Shown in pieces: positions 12,202-21,557 of a stretch of DNA of 64,000 bases. The translations under genes and the position numbers were made by a program. The stretch is taken from NCBI RefSeq assembly GCF_000463015.1, contig NC_022247.1, forward strand, positions 186,001-250,000. Direction: 5' to 3'. Numbering within the stretch: position 1 is the first letter of the stretch; each line of letters opens with the position of its first letter. This DNA is from Variovorax paradoxus B4. Lineage in GTDB: Bacteria > Pseudomonadota > Gammaproteobacteria > Burkholderiales > Burkholderiaceae_C. Below the pieces are notes generated by a model, which was not told the origin of the DNA, did not search any database, and was given only the letters and a program-made list of their open reading frames with translations.

Positions 12202-13008
12202 ATGACGCCCGTCGCCAACGCGCGCATGTACTCGGCCACCGCCTCGGTGCGCGCCGACTGGAAGCAGCTTCTCGCGTGGGCGCTGGCACGCGCCGGCCTC
12301 GCGTGGGACGTGATCGACTACGACGCGCCCGCGCCGCTTTCCGCGCTGTGGGCGCGCGACGACCTCGGGCTCGCGATGATGTGCGGCCTGCCGTTCTCGC
12401 AGCGCGCGCCGCGCCCCACGCTGGTGGCTGCGCCGCTGCCTTCGCCTGCGCGCTATGGCGGCCGCCCGGTGTACTTCACCGACATCGTGGTGCGCACCGG
12501 CTCGGCCTTCGAAACGCTGGAAGACACCTTCGGCGGCATCGTGGGCTACACGCTGGCCGACTCGATGTCGGGCGGCGTGGCGTTGCGCAACCATCTCGCG
12601 CCGTATCGCGCGGCGCGCGGCATGCGTCTTTACCGCGGCGCCGTCGGCGGCCTCATCCATGCACGCGGGGTGATCGAGGCCCTCGTCGAGGGCCGCATCG
12701 ACGTGGGCCCGCTCGACAGCTACTACCACGACCTGCTGCGGCGCAACGAGCCGGCGCTCGCGCAGAAGGTGCGCATCGTCGACAGCACCGAGGCCATGCC
12801 GATCCCGCCGCTCGTCGCAACGACGCCGCTCACGCCCGGCGAGCTCGCGTGCATTCGCAGCGCATTGCAGGAAGCCACCCGCACGCCCGAGCTCGCGGCC
12901 GTGACGGAACGGTTGTTGCTTGCAGGTTTCGTCTCGCCCGATCCTGCGGACTACGACGTTCTTGCGGCGATCTCCCTTCGTGCCATTCCCCCTTTCGAGG
13001 AACTCTGA
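12202..13008 (+). CDS. PhnD/SsuA-like solute-binding protein without signal peptide
   Basis: 268 aa, with the fold signature of phosphate/phosphonate ABC binding proteins: ARMYSATASVRADW at the N-terminus, LAMMCGLPFS, VRTGSAFETLEDTFGG, and GRIDVGPLDSYYHDLL. No signal peptide or lipobox is present, so a periplasmic receptor role is doubtful. It could be a cytosolic ligand sensor or accessory protein. It sits 22 bp after the cyclodeaminase-like gene, and its stop overlaps the next start by one base (TGATG), so the two are translationally linked. Confidence 0.7.
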   Translation: MTPVANARMYSATASVRADWKQLLAWALARAGLAWDVIDYDAPAPLSALWARDDLGLAMMCGLPFSQRAPRPTLVAAPLPSPARYGGRPVYFTDIVVRTGSAFETLEDTFGGIVGYTLADSMSGGVALRNHLAPYRAARGMRLYRGAVGGLIHARGVIEALVEGRIDVGPLDSYYHDLLRRNEPALAQKVRIVDSTEAMPIPPLVATTPLTPGELACIRSALQEATRTPELAAVTERLLLAGFVSPDPADYDVLAAISLRAIPPFEEL

Positions 13009-13979
13009 TGTCGATCAACCGCCGTGCGGCCGTCCTGTTGCCCCTGTTGCTTTGCGCCGCGCCATGGCTCGCGCATGCGCAGGCCTATCCCGAAAAACCC
13101 ATCCACGTCGTCGTGCCGTTCGCGCCCGGCGGTCCGGCCGATGCGGTGGCCCGCATCCTCGGCCAGGAGCTGGTCGACACGCTGGGCCAGCCCTTCATCA
13201 TCGACAACAAGGTCGGCGCCGCGGGCAACATCGGCGTGGCGCAGATCGCCAAGGCCGCGCCCGACGGCTACACGCTCGGCATCGTGCCGGTCGGCAATGT
13301 CGCGGTGAACCCGAGCCTCTTTCCGTCGCTGCCCTACAAGGTGTCGGAGCTGCAGCCGGTCGCAATGCTCGCCGTGGTCGAGAACGTGCTGGTCGTCAAT
13401 GCGTCCGTGCCGGCCAGGTCGGTGAAGGAGCTGCTCGCGCTCGCCAGGCAGAAGCCCGGCACGCTGAGCTTCGCATCGCCCGGCGCCGGCAGCCAGGCGC
13501 ATCTGGCCGGCGAACTGATGGCGCTCGACGGCGACGTGCAGCTGATCCACGTGCCCTACAAGGGCATCGGCCCGGCGCTCAACGACGTGGTGGGCGGACA
13601 GGTCACGATGATGTTTGGCTCGCTCTCGGCCGTGCTGCCTTTCGTCAAGAGCGGCAAGCTGCGGGCGATCGGCCTCGCGAGCCTCAAGCGCTCGGCCGCG
13701 ATGCCGGAGCTGCCCACCGTGGCCGAGCAGGGCCTGCCCGGTTTCGAGGCCATCTCCTGGTATGCGCTGATGGCGCCGGCCGGCACGCCGACGCCCATCG
13801 TCGAGCGCCTCAACGCAGAAACGGCGCGCGTGCTGGCCAGGCCCGAGATGAAGGAGAAGTTCGCGGGCCTGGGCCTCGAGCCCGGCACCGGCAAGCCGCA
13901 GGACATCGCCGCCAACATCCAGAGCGAAAGCGCCCGCTGGTCGGCCGTGATCCGAAAAAGGAACATCAAGCCGGAGTGA
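13008..13979 (+). CDS. Bug family (tripartite tricarboxylate transport) substrate-binding protein
   Basis: 323 aa. It has a Sec signal (MSINRRAAVLLPLLL to AHA/QAYPEKPI) and a mature TctC/Bug fold. Characteristic stretches are VVPFAPGGPADAVARIL, GNIGVAQIAKAAPDGYTL and FASPGAGSQAHLAGELM. Bug proteins are very numerous in Burkholderiales and often lack cognate TctAB membrane genes, as here. The GAGG ribosome binding site lies within the preceding gene. A ligand in the histidine or glutamate series is inference from position only. Confidence 0.9.
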   Translation: MSINRRAAVLLPLLLCAAPWLAHAQAYPEKPIHVVVPFAPGGPADAVARILGQELVDTLGQPFIIDNKVGAAGNIGVAQIAKAAPDGYTLGIVPVGNVAVNPSLFPSLPYKVSELQPVAMLAVVENVLVVNASVPARSVKELLALARQKPGTLSFASPGAGSQAHLAGELMALDGDVQLIHVPYKGIGPALNDVVGGQVTMMFGSLSAVLPFVKSGKLRAIGLASLKRSAAMPELPTVAEQGLPGFEAISWYALMAPAGTPTPIVERLNAETARVLARPEMKEKFAGLGLEPGTGKPQDIAANIQSESARWSAVIRKRNIKPE

Positions 13980-14027
13980 GCCCGCCGCACGCGGGTTCGC
14001 GCGGCACCGGCAGCAAAAAGACGCCGG

Positions 14028-14048
14028 CATTCCCACTGGGTGGGAATG
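14028..14048. promoter_or_regulatory. Perfect inverted repeat upstream of the IclR gene
   Basis: CATTCCCAC (14028-14036), centre TGG, and GTGGGAATG (14040-14048) make a 21-bp dyad in the 143-bp gap before the IclR-type regulator. The position suggests an autoregulatory operator, and the narrow 3-bp centre fits a dimeric helix-turn-helix protein. No intrinsic terminator with a T-run is seen between the Bug gene and this site. Confidence 0.6.
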
Positions 14049-14122
14049 AGGGCTTGGAGCCCGGGACGGCGCGCAAGATACTGCACGCCGTCTCTGCCTC
14101 GGACTCCCGCCACCGCCCTGCC

Positions 14123-14857
14123 ATGACGCTCCCCCTCGATGCTCCGGCCCACAACGAGCGCGCGCTGCGCGTGCTGTCGGTGCTGGCGCAGAGCAAGTCG
14201 GCGATGAGCGCGGCCGAGCTCGTCGAAGCCACGGGCCTCGTCAAGAGCACGCTGTACCGGCAGATCGCGGTGCTGCGTCGCTGGGGCTTCGTGATGGAGA
14301 CCGACGGGCGCTACTCACCGGGCCCCGTGAGCGTGCAGCTCGCGAGCGGCTTCGACGGCAACTCCGACCTCGTCATGGCCGCGCGTGCCGACATGCGCGC
14401 GCTCGCACAGCAGAGCCATGAAAGCGTGGCGCTGGTCACGGCCGTGAACGACCGCGTGGTGTGCCTCGAGATGATCGACAGCGAGCAGTCGCTGCGCTGC
14501 TCGTTCGACCGGGGCCGCAGCGTGCCGGCGCGCGACGGCGCCAGCGCCAAGTGCCTGCTGGCCCATCTGCCGCTCGATCAGCGCGACGCCTTGCTCGACG
14601 CGCTCGGCGACAGCCCCGAGCGGCGCACCGAACGTGCCGCCGAGCTCGACGCGATTCGCGAGGCCGGCCATGCCGTGACCCACGGCGAGGTCGATGCCGG
14701 CGTCTGGGGCGCCAGCGCACCGGTGCTCGGCCCGGGCCGCCGCCTGCGCGGCGCGATCACGCTCATGGCGCCGCTCACGCGCGCCGGGGGCATGGAAGCT
14801 GCATGGGTCCACATGACCGTCGTCACCGCGGCGCGCATCTCGCGCGCCCTGCAATAG
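14123..14857 (+). CDS. IclR-family transcriptional regulator
   Basis: 244 aa. An N-terminal winged helix-turn-helix (ALRVLSVLAQSKSAMSAAEL then TGLVKSTLYRQIAVL) is followed by the IclR effector-binding GAF-like domain (ARADMRALAQQSHESVALVT, VPARDGASAKCLLAH, GVWGASAPV). ATG 14123 is chosen because it is the first start with a family-like length; no good Shine-Dalgarno precedes it. It splits the hut region into an upstream and a downstream block and may control the amino acid transporter and hutD-I-F-G that follow. The effector is unknown. Confidence 0.87.
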   Translation: MTLPLDAPAHNERALRVLSVLAQSKSAMSAAELVEATGLVKSTLYRQIAVLRRWGFVMETDGRYSPGPVSVQLASGFDGNSDLVMAARADMRALAQQSHESVALVTAVNDRVVCLEMIDSEQSLRCSFDRGRSVPARDGASAKCLLAHLPLDQRDALLDALGDSPERRTERAAELDAIREAGHAVTHGEVDAGVWGASAPVLGPGRRLRGAITLMAPLTRAGGMEAAWVHMTVVTAARISRALQ

Positions 14858-14906
14858 CCATCGCCGCCTTTCCTTCTTTCCTTTTCAAACCCACGGAAGC
14901 CTTCAC

Positions 14907-15659
14907 ATGAACACCCGCCGCACCCTCATCGCCGCCGCACTCTCCAGCCTTGCGTTCTTCGGCCTCGCCGCCAGCGCGCAAGCCCAGGGCGAGCCGCTGC
15001 GCGTGGCCACCGACGCCACCTTTCCGCCGATGGAGTACGTGGAGAACGGCAAGCGCACGGGCTTCGACGTGGAGCTGGTAGAGGCCATCGGCAAGACGCT
15101 GGGCCGCAAGATCGAATGGATCGACATCGACTTCAAGGGCCTCGTGCCGGGCCTGATCTCCAAGCGCTTCGACATGGCCGTGTCGGCCATCTACATCACC
15201 GACGAGCGCAAGAAGGTCGTCGACTTCACCGTGCCCTACTACGCGGGCGGCCTCGTGGTGATGGTGAAGGACGGCAACACGGCCATCAAGACGCCGGCCG
15301 ACATCAACGGCAAGAAGGTCAGCGTGCAGGTGGGCACCAAGTCGGTCGCCTACACCAAGGAGAAGTTCCCGCAGGTGCAGCTGATGGAAGTCGAGAAGAA
15401 CCAGGAGATGTTCAACCTCGTGGACATCGGCCGTGCCGATGCCGCCGTGACCGGCAAGCCCGCCGCCTACCAGTACGTGCGCACGCGCGGCGGCCTGAAG
15501 GTGCTGCCGGAGCAGATCACCACCGAGGAATACGGCATGGCCATCCGCAAGGACACGCCCGAGCTCACCAAGGCCGTGAACGGCGCCATCGAGAAGCTCA
15601 AGGCCGACGGCACCTACGCGCAGATCGTCGCCAAGTGGTTCAGCGCCAGCGCCAAATAA
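14907..15659 (+). CDS. Polar amino acid ABC transporter substrate-binding protein (HisJ-like)
   Basis: Periplasmic receptor of the SBP_bac_3 family, 250 aa. The signal peptide is MNTRRTLIAAALSSLAFFG to AQA/QGEPLRV. Family motifs are DATFPPMEYVENGKRTGFDVEL, ISKRFDMAVSAIYITDERKKVVDFT and YGMAIRKDTPEL. The combination with the permease 12 bp downstream and with hutD/hutI/hutF/hutG suggests histidine or glutamate-type import (inference). The 49-bp upstream gap shows no regulatory motif that I recognise. Confidence 0.88.
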   Translation: MNTRRTLIAAALSSLAFFGLAASAQAQGEPLRVATDATFPPMEYVENGKRTGFDVELVEAIGKTLGRKIEWIDIDFKGLVPGLISKRFDMAVSAIYITDERKKVVDFTVPYYAGGLVVMVKDGNTAIKTPADINGKKVSVQVGTKSVAYTKEKFPQVQLMEVEKNQEMFNLVDIGRADAAVTGKPAAYQYVRTRGGLKVLPEQITTEEYGMAIRKDTPELTKAVNGAIEKLKADGTYAQIVAKWFSASAK

Positions 15660-15671
15660 GCAAGGCGGCGC

Positions 15672-16340
15672 ATGGATCTCGACTTCTCGCCGGTCTGGCA
15701 GGGCTGGCCCGACCTGCTGCGCGGCGCGCTGGTCACGGTGGAAATCACCGCCTGCGCGCTTGCGCTCGGCTGCGTGCTGGGCCTCCTGGTCGGCATCGGC
15801 CGGCTCAACCCGAAGCGGCGCTGGCTCTACGGCGTTTGCACGGCGTACGTCGCGGCCATCCGCGGCACGCCGCTCTTGGTGCAGCTGTTCATCCTGTTCT
15901 TCGGGCTGCCGCATTTCGGCATCCTGCTGCCGGCCTTTTTGTGCGGCGTGCTGGGGCTGGGAGTGTATTCGGGCGCGTACGTGTCGGAGATCGTGCGCGG
16001 CGCGATCCAGTCGATCGACAAGGGCCAGACCATGGCGGCGCAGTCGCTGGGCATGACGCCCGGCACGGCGATGCGCGAAATCGTGCTGCCGCAGGCGGTG
16101 GTGCGCATGATCCCGCCGCTGGGCAACGAGTTCATCGCGCTCATCAAGAACTCGGCGCTGGTGTCGCTCTTGACGATCCACGACGTGATGCACGAGGGGC
16201 AGAAGATCATCAGCGTGTCGTATCGCTCGCTGGAGGTCTACCTGGCCATCGCGCTCGTGTACTTCGTGCTCACGGGCACGATGACGCTGGTCCTGCGGCA
16301 TTTCGAGCAGAAGCTGCGGCAGGGCGGGTTGATGCGATGA
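15672..16340 (+). CDS. Polar amino acid ABC transporter permease (HisM-like)
   Basis: 222 aa inner-membrane protein with about five transmembrane helices, starting with the His/Glu/Gln permease signature VTVEITACALALGCVLGLLVG. It contains the AAIRGTPLLVQLF motif and the EAA-like loop QSLGMTPGTAMREIVLPQA. Only one permease gene is present and no ATPase gene follows; the next gene is hutD, overlapping by ATGA. The transporter must use an ATPase encoded elsewhere, or share one. Confidence 0.88.
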   Translation: MDLDFSPVWQGWPDLLRGALVTVEITACALALGCVLGLLVGIGRLNPKRRWLYGVCTAYVAAIRGTPLLVQLFILFFGLPHFGILLPAFLCGVLGLGVYSGAYVSEIVRGAIQSIDKGQTMAAQSLGMTPGTAMREIVLPQAVVRMIPPLGNEFIALIKNSALVSLLTIHDVMHEGQKIISVSYRSLEVYLAIALVYFVLTGTMTLVLRHFEQKLRQGGLMR

Positions 16341-16906
16341 GCGTGGTTCGATTTTCTCGCGCCGCGCTCCGGGTCATGCCCTGGAAGAACGGTGGCGGCA
16401 CCACGCAGGAAATTGTCAGCTGGCCCCAGGGCACGGGCCTCGACAGCTTCGGCTGGCGCGCAAGCATCGCGACCATTGCGGCGGCCGGGCCGTTTTCGAC
16501 ATTCGCAGGCGCAGACCGCAGCATCATGCTGCTGGAAGGCGACGGCGTGCGGCTGGTCACGCAGGATGGGCGGGTGGATCATCGGCTCGACGCGCCGCAT
16601 CGGCCGTTCGCATTCAGCGGCGACGACGCGATCGATTGCACGCTGCTCGGCGGCGCATCGAACGATTTCAACGTGATGACGCGGCGAGGCCAGTGGCGCG
16701 CCGACGTGCGGGTGCTCGCAGAGGCTGCGGCCATCGAGGCGGCGCCGCACGGCGTGCTCCTTGCGCTGCGCGGCGCATGGCGGCTGAGCGGCGAGCCCTG
16801 CCGCGAAGGCGAAGGGCTGTACTGGACCGACAGCGCGCAGGCATGGCAGGCCGTGCCCGAGGGTGAAGGCGCGCGGCTGGCTGTGGTTCGCATCGTGCCG
16901 GCGTAA
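16337..16906 (+). CDS. hutD: HutD family protein
   Basis: 189 aa, cupin-like HutD family. It begins with the family motif [16 protein letters not shown] and continues [28 protein letters not shown] text and a central LLEGDGVRL. In Pseudomonas HutD has been proposed to limit the upper level of hut expression, possibly by binding N-formylglutamate or urocanate. The ATG overlaps the permease stop (ATGA), so it is translated with the transporter. Confidence 0.92.
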   Translation: MSVVRFSRAALRVMPWKNGGGTTQEIVSWPQGTGLDSFGWRASIATIAAAGPFSTFAGADRSIMLLEGDGVRLVTQDGRVDHRLDAPHRPFAFSGDDAIDCTLLGGASNDFNVMTRRGQWRADVRVLAEAAAIEAAPHGVLLALRGAWRLSGEPCREGEGLYWTDSAQAWQAVPEGEGARLAVVRIVPA

Positions 16907-16929
16907 GCTGTGCAAACACTGGACAAGGC

Positions 16930-18180
16930 ATGACATCCGCAACCCCATTCCCATCGGCCGACGGCCTCTGGACCGGCCTGCGCCTGGCGCCCGGTGCCGC
17001 GCCCGGCGCCGCCCTGGATGCCGACACCGAAGCCGCGATCGCGGTGACCGAGGGCACGATCCGCTGGGCCGGCGCACGCAGCGCCCTGCCGGCCCGATTC
17101 GAGGGCCTGCCGCTGCACGATGGCGGCGGCGCGCTCGTCACGCCCGGCCTGGTCGATTGCCACACCCACCTGGTCTACGGCGGCCAGCGCGCCAACGAGT
17201 TCGCGATGCGGCTCGCGGGCGCCACCTACGAAGAAGTGGCGAAGGCCGGCGGCGGCATCGTCTCGTCGGTGCGCGCCACGCGCGAGGCCGATGAAGACGC
17301 ACTCTTCGCGCAGGCCGCGCCCCGGCTCGAACAGCTGCTGGCCGACGGCGTGTGCGCGATCGAGATCAAGTCGGGCTATGGCCTTGCGCTCGAACACGAG
17401 CGCAAGCAGCTGCGCGTGGCGCGGCGCCTGGGGGAAGCCTACGGCGTCACGGTGCGCACCACCTTCCTCGGCGCGCACGCGCTGCCGCCCGAATACGCGG
17501 GCCGCAGCGGCGACTACATCGATCTCGTCTGCAGCCAGATGCTGCCCGCGCTCGCGGCCGAGGGGCTGGTCGATGCGGTGGACGTGTTCTGCGAACGCAT
17601 CGCCTTCTCGCTCGCGGAAACCGAGCAGGTGTTCAAGGCCGCGAAGGCGCTGGGCCTGCCGGTCAAGCTGCATGCCGAGCAGCTCTCCGACATGGGCGGC
17701 GCCGCGCTCGCCGCACGCTACGGTGCGCTGTCGTGCGACCACATCGAGCACCTGTCGGCCGAAGGCATCGAGGCCATGCGCCAGTCGGGCACCGTGGCCG
17801 TGCTGCTGCCCGGCGCCTACTACACGCTGCGCGACACGCAGCTGCCGCCCATCGAGGCGCTGCGCACCGCGGGCGTGCCGATGGCCGTGTCGACCGACCA
17901 CAACCCCGGCACCTCGCCGGCGCTGAGTCTGCTGTTGATGATGAACATGGCCTGCACGCTGTTCCGACTCACCGTGCCCGAGGCGCTGGCCGGCGTCACC
18001 GTGCATGCGGCGCGCGCGCTGGGCCTGCAAGACTCGCACGGCACGGTTGCCGAAGGCATGCCCGCCAACTTCGTGCTGTGGAACGTGCGCGATGCGGCCG
18101 AGCTCGCCTACTGGTTCGGCCAGCGTCCGGTGCGCACCGTCGTGCGACAAGGCCGCATCGCCGTGGGAGCGACCCGATGA
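16930..18180 (+). CDS. hutI: Imidazolonepropionase
   Basis: Third hut step: 4-imidazolone-5-propionate to N-formimino-L-glutamate. 416 aa, amidohydrolase superfamily. Metal and substrate residues appear in [28 protein letters not shown] and [10 protein letters not shown]. The start ATG 16930 follows GACAAGGC, a weak ribosome binding site. The stop overlaps the hutF start (ATGA). Confidence 0.96.
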   Translation: MTSATPFPSADGLWTGLRLAPGAAPGAALDADTEAAIAVTEGTIRWAGARSALPARFEGLPLHDGGGALVTPGLVDCHTHLVYGGQRANEFAMRLAGATYEEVAKAGGGIVSSVRATREADEDALFAQAAPRLEQLLADGVCAIEIKSGYGLALEHERKQLRVARRLGEAYGVTVRTTFLGAHALPPEYAGRSGDYIDLVCSQMLPALAAEGLVDAVDVFCERIAFSLAETEQVFKAAKALGLPVKLHAEQLSDMGGAALAARYGALSCDHIEHLSAEGIEAMRQSGTVAVLLPGAYYTLRDTQLPPIEALRTAGVPMAVSTDHNPGTSPALSLLLMMNMACTLFRLTVPEALAGVTVHAARALGLQDSHGTVAEGMPANFVLWNVRDAAELAYWFGQRPVRTVVRQGRIAVGATR

Positions 18181-19565
18181 ACACGCTTTTCGCGGCCGAT
18201 GCACTGCTGCCCGGCGGATGGGCGAAGAACGTCCTGCTGTCGTGGAACGCCGCCGGCCAGCTCACGCAGGTGCAGTCCGCCGCCCAGCCTGCAGCGGGCG
18301 CGCCGGTGGCGAACGGCCCCGTCGTCCCCGGCATGCCCAACCTGCATTCGCACGCCTTCCAGCGTGCCTTCGCGGGGCTCACCGAATACCGCGCTCAGCA
18401 GGACAGCTTCTGGAGCTGGCGCACGCTGATGTACCGCTTTGCCGCGCGCCTCGGCCCGCAGCACATGGAGGCCATCGCCACCTGGCTCTATGCCGAGATG
18501 CTCGAAGCGGGCTACACCAGCGTGTGCGAGTTCCAGTACGTGCACCACGATGCCGACGGCCGCCCCTATGCCGACGATGCGACGCTGAGCCTCGCATTGC
18601 TGCGCGCCGCACGGAAGACCGGCATCGGTTTCACGCTGCTGCCCGTGCTCTACCAGACCAGCGGCTTCGGCGGCCTGCCGCCCAATGAGGGGCAGCGCCG
18701 CTTCATCCGCTCGACCGATTCGATGCTGCGCCTGCTCGACACGCTGAAGCCCGCATGCGACGCGCAGGGCGCGCGGCTCGGCCTCGCGCCGCATTCGCTG
18801 CGCGCCGTGCCGCCCGACGCGCTGCGCGAAGCCGTGGCGGGCCTCGAAGCCATCGACCCGAGTGCGCCGATTCACATCCACATTGCCGAGCAGACCAAGG
18901 AAGTCGACGATTGCGTGGCCTGGAGCGGCCAGCGCCCGGTGGCCTGGCTGCTCGACCATGCACCGGTCGATGCGCGCTGGTGCCTGGTGCATGCCACGCA
19001 CATGGAGGCGGCCGAATACGAGCGCGGCGCCAAGAGCGGGGCGGTCGCCGGCCTGTGCCCGACCACCGAGGCCAACCTCGGCGACGGCATCTTCGATTTC
19101 TCCGCATGGCGCCACCATGGCGGCGCCTGGGGCCTGGGCTCCGACAGCCATGCCACGGTCAACGCCGCGGAAGAGCTGCTGATGCTCGAATACAGCCAGC
19201 GCCTGGCCTGGCGGCAACGCAACGTCGGCGCCAGCGCGGCGCAGCCGCACGTGGCCACCGCGCTCACGCTCGAAGCGGTGCGCGGCGGCGCGCAGGCGTC
19301 GGGCCGGGCCATCGGCGGCCTGGCGGTGGGGCAGCAGGCCGACTTCGTCGTGCTCGATGCCGCACAGCTTGCGCTGCAAGGCCTGCCAGCGCCCGACATG
19401 CTGTCGGCCCACGTCTTTGCGAGCCATCGAACGTCCGCCATCGACACCGTCTGGATCTCCGGCCAGCCGCGCGTCGCGGCCGGCCGCCATGCCTTGCACA
19501 ACGAGGCCGCCGCCGCATTCGTCGCGGCGCGCAGCCAGCTTCTCCAGGAAAATCGAGCTCCATGA
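18177..19565 (+). CDS. hutF: Formimidoylglutamate deiminase
   Basis: Fourth step of the five-step hut route: N-formimino-L-glutamate to N-formyl-L-glutamate plus ammonia. 462 aa, amidohydrolase superfamily. Visible ligands are in [15 protein letters not shown], the [14 protein letters not shown] segment, VHATHM and LGSDSHAT. The ATG 18177 overlaps the hutI stop by ATGA, and its own stop overlaps hutG the same way, so hutI-hutF-hutG is one coupled translational unit. The presence of HutF shows that the organism uses the formylglutamate route, not direct formiminoglutamase. Confidence 0.95.
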   Translation: MNTLFAADALLPGGWAKNVLLSWNAAGQLTQVQSAAQPAAGAPVANGPVVPGMPNLHSHAFQRAFAGLTEYRAQQDSFWSWRTLMYRFAARLGPQHMEAIATWLYAEMLEAGYTSVCEFQYVHHDADGRPYADDATLSLALLRAARKTGIGFTLLPVLYQTSGFGGLPPNEGQRRFIRSTDSMLRLLDTLKPACDAQGARLGLAPHSLRAVPPDALREAVAGLEAIDPSAPIHIHIAEQTKEVDDCVAWSGQRPVAWLLDHAPVDARWCLVHATHMEAAEYERGAKSGAVAGLCPTTEANLGDGIFDFSAWRHHGGAWGLGSDSHATVNAAEELLMLEYSQRLAWRQRNVGASAAQPHVATALTLEAVRGGAQASGRAIGGLAVGQQADFVVLDAAQLALQGLPAPDMLSAHVFASHRTSAIDTVWISGQPRVAAGRHALHNEAAAAFVAARSQLLQENRAP

Positions 19566-20377
19566 GTTTCACCACCACCGAACCCGCCTTCCGCTTTCGC
19601 CAGGGCACGCGTCCCCTGCTGATCTCGATGCCGCACGTCGGCACCTACGTGCCGCCCGCGCTCGCCGCCCGCCTCACCGAAGAGGCGCGCCAGGTGCCCG
19701 ACACCGACTGGCACCTCGAACGGCTCTACGACTTCGCCGATGCGCTCGGCGCCTCGGTGCTCGTCGCCACGCATTCGCGCTACGTGGTCGACCTGAACCG
19801 TCCGCCGGATGGCGCGAGCCTCTACCCGGGCCAGAGCGTCACCGGCCTGTGCCCGGTCGACACCTTCGACGACACGCCCGTCTACGCGTCCGGCGACGAC
19901 CTGCCGAACGACGATGAAATCGCCGCGCGCCGCGAGGCGATCTGGCAGCCGTACCACCAGCAGCTGCAGGCCGAGCTCGACCGCCTGAAGGCCGCGCACG
20001 GCACCATCGCCCTGTGGGACGCGCATTCGATCCGCTCGGTGCTGCCGCGCTTCTTCGAGGGCAAGCTGCCCGACCTGAACCTGGGCACCGGCAAGGGCAC
20101 CAGCTGCGACCCGGCGCTGGCCGCCACGCTGCTCGGCATCGCCGAGTCGGCCACGGGCTACACGGGCGTGCTCAACGGCCGCTTCACAGGCGGCTACATC
20201 ACGCGCCAATACGGCAATCCCGCCGCCGGCGTGCACGCGGTGCAGCTGGAGATGACGCAGTCGAGCTACATGCAGGAGAAGCTGCCCTTCGACTACCTGC
20301 CCGAGGTCGCAGCCGGCGTGCAGCCGCATGTGCGGCGCATGATCGAGGCGGTGCTGGAATTCGTCGAACGCCGCTAA
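19562..20377 (+). CDS. hutG: N-formylglutamate deformylase
   Basis: Last hut step: N-formyl-L-glutamate to glutamate plus formate. 271 aa, N-formylglutamate amidohydrolase family. Motifs include LLISMPHVGTYVP near the N-terminus, THSRYVVDLNRPPDG, WDAHSIRSVLPRFFEG and ITRQYGNPAAGVHAVQLEM. The ATG is inside the hutF end (ATGA). It closes the hut region; a 48-bp gap with a TACAAT box (20412-20417) separates it from metH. Confidence 0.95.
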   Translation: MSFTTTEPAFRFRQGTRPLLISMPHVGTYVPPALAARLTEEARQVPDTDWHLERLYDFADALGASVLVATHSRYVVDLNRPPDGASLYPGQSVTGLCPVDTFDDTPVYASGDDLPNDDEIAARREAIWQPYHQQLQAELDRLKAAHGTIALWDAHSIRSVLPRFFEGKLPDLNLGTGKGTSCDPALAATLLGIAESATGYTGVLNGRFTGGYITRQYGNPAAGVHAVQLEMTQSSYMQEKLPFDYLPEVAAGVQPHVRRMIEAVLEFVERR

Positions 20378-20425
20378 AGCACTGACGGCGGCCAGGGGCA
20401 GCCCCGCTTCCTACAATTGGAAGTT

Positions 20426-21469
20426 ATGAAGCCCCTTGTCTATACCCGCGGCCAGGCCCTTGCCGGCATCCTCGAAAAGCGCATCGCCATCCTCGACGGC
20501 GCGATGGGCACGATGATCCAGCGCTTCAAGCTCACCGAGGAACAGTACCGCGGCGAGCGCTTCAAGGACTTCGAGCGCGACGTCAAGGGCAACAACGAAC
20601 TGCTCTCGCTGACACGGCCCGACGTGATTTCCGACATCCACGAGGGCTACCTCGCGGCCGGCGCCGACCTGATCGAGACCAACACCTTCGGCGCGACCAC
20701 CATCGCGCAGGAGGACTACAAGATGGCGCATCTCGCACGCGAAATGAACCTCGCATCGGCGAAGCTCGCGCGCGCGGCCTGCGACAAGTTCAGCACGCCG
20801 GACAAGCCGCGCTTCGTGGCCGGCGCCCTCGGCCCGACGCCCAAGACCGCGAGCATCAGCCCCGACGTGAACGACCCCGGCGCGCGCAACGTCGACTTTG
20901 AGCAATTGCGCGCGGCCTACTACGAGCAGGTCGAGGCACTGGTCGAGGGCGGTTCGGACGTGATCCTGGTCGAGACCATCTTCGACACGCTCAACGCCAA
21001 GGCCGCGCTGTTCGCGGTCGACGAGTATTTCGACAACAGCGGCCAGCGCCTGCCGCTCATCATCAGCGGCACCGTGACCGACGCCTCGGGCCGCATCCTG
21101 AGCGGCCAGACCGTCACCGCGTTCTGGCACAGCGTGCGCCATGCGCAGCCGCTGGCCGTCGGGCTCAACTGCGCGCTGGGCGCAGCGCTGATGCGCCCCT
21201 ACATCCAGGAACTCGCGAAGGTGGCGGGCGACACCTTCATCAGCTGCTACCCGAACGCGGGCCTGCCCAATCCGATGAGCGAGACCGGCTTCGACGAGAC
21301 GCCCGACGTCACCTCGCGGCTGCTGCACGAGTTCGCGGCCGAAGGGCTGGTCAACATCGTCGGCGGCTGCTGCGGCACCACGCCGGACCACATCGCGGCC
21401 ATCGGCCGGGCGGTGGCGCCGGTCGCGGGCCGGCTGCTGAATCACGGCTTCTACCGCGAAGCAGCGTAA
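20426..21469 (+). CDS. metH1: Methionine synthase, homocysteine-binding part (split MetH, first half)
   Basis: 347 aa, equal to the N-terminal homocysteine methyltransferase module of cobalamin-dependent MetH. Features are [13 protein letters not shown], the first zinc Cys in GLNCALG and the Cys pair in [14 protein letters not shown]. It ends there: pterin, cobalamin and activation modules are encoded by the separate gene at 24058. ATG 20426 is preferred over TTG 20417, and GGAA lies 4 bp upstream. A TACAAT -10 box at 20412-20417 would give a nearly leaderless mRNA. The split MetH is known from Burkholderiales. Here about 2.6 kb with three unrelated genes separates the halves. Confidence 0.92.
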   Translation: MKPLVYTRGQALAGILEKRIAILDGAMGTMIQRFKLTEEQYRGERFKDFERDVKGNNELLSLTRPDVISDIHEGYLAAGADLIETNTFGATTIAQEDYKMAHLAREMNLASAKLARAACDKFSTPDKPRFVAGALGPTPKTASISPDVNDPGARNVDFEQLRAAYYEQVEALVEGGSDVILVETIFDTLNAKAALFAVDEYFDNSGQRLPLIISGTVTDASGRILSGQTVTAFWHSVRHAQPLAVGLNCALGAALMRPYIQELAKVAGDTFISCYPNAGLPNPMSETGFDETPDVTSRLLHEFAAEGLVNIVGGCCGTTPDHIAAIGRAVAPVAGRLLNHGFYREAA

Positions 21470-21557
21470 CCGGGTTCGCCCGCGGCCTGTTGCGCCCGCG
21501 GCTGATTGACGGCTCTCGGGCCGCCGCCTAGGCTGGTGGCGCAAAGGAAGCCTGATC

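Noticed and set aside
13981..13995. Intrinsic terminator after the Bug gene (CCCGC/GCGGG hairpin)
   Set aside because: Stem of only 5 bp and no following T-run.
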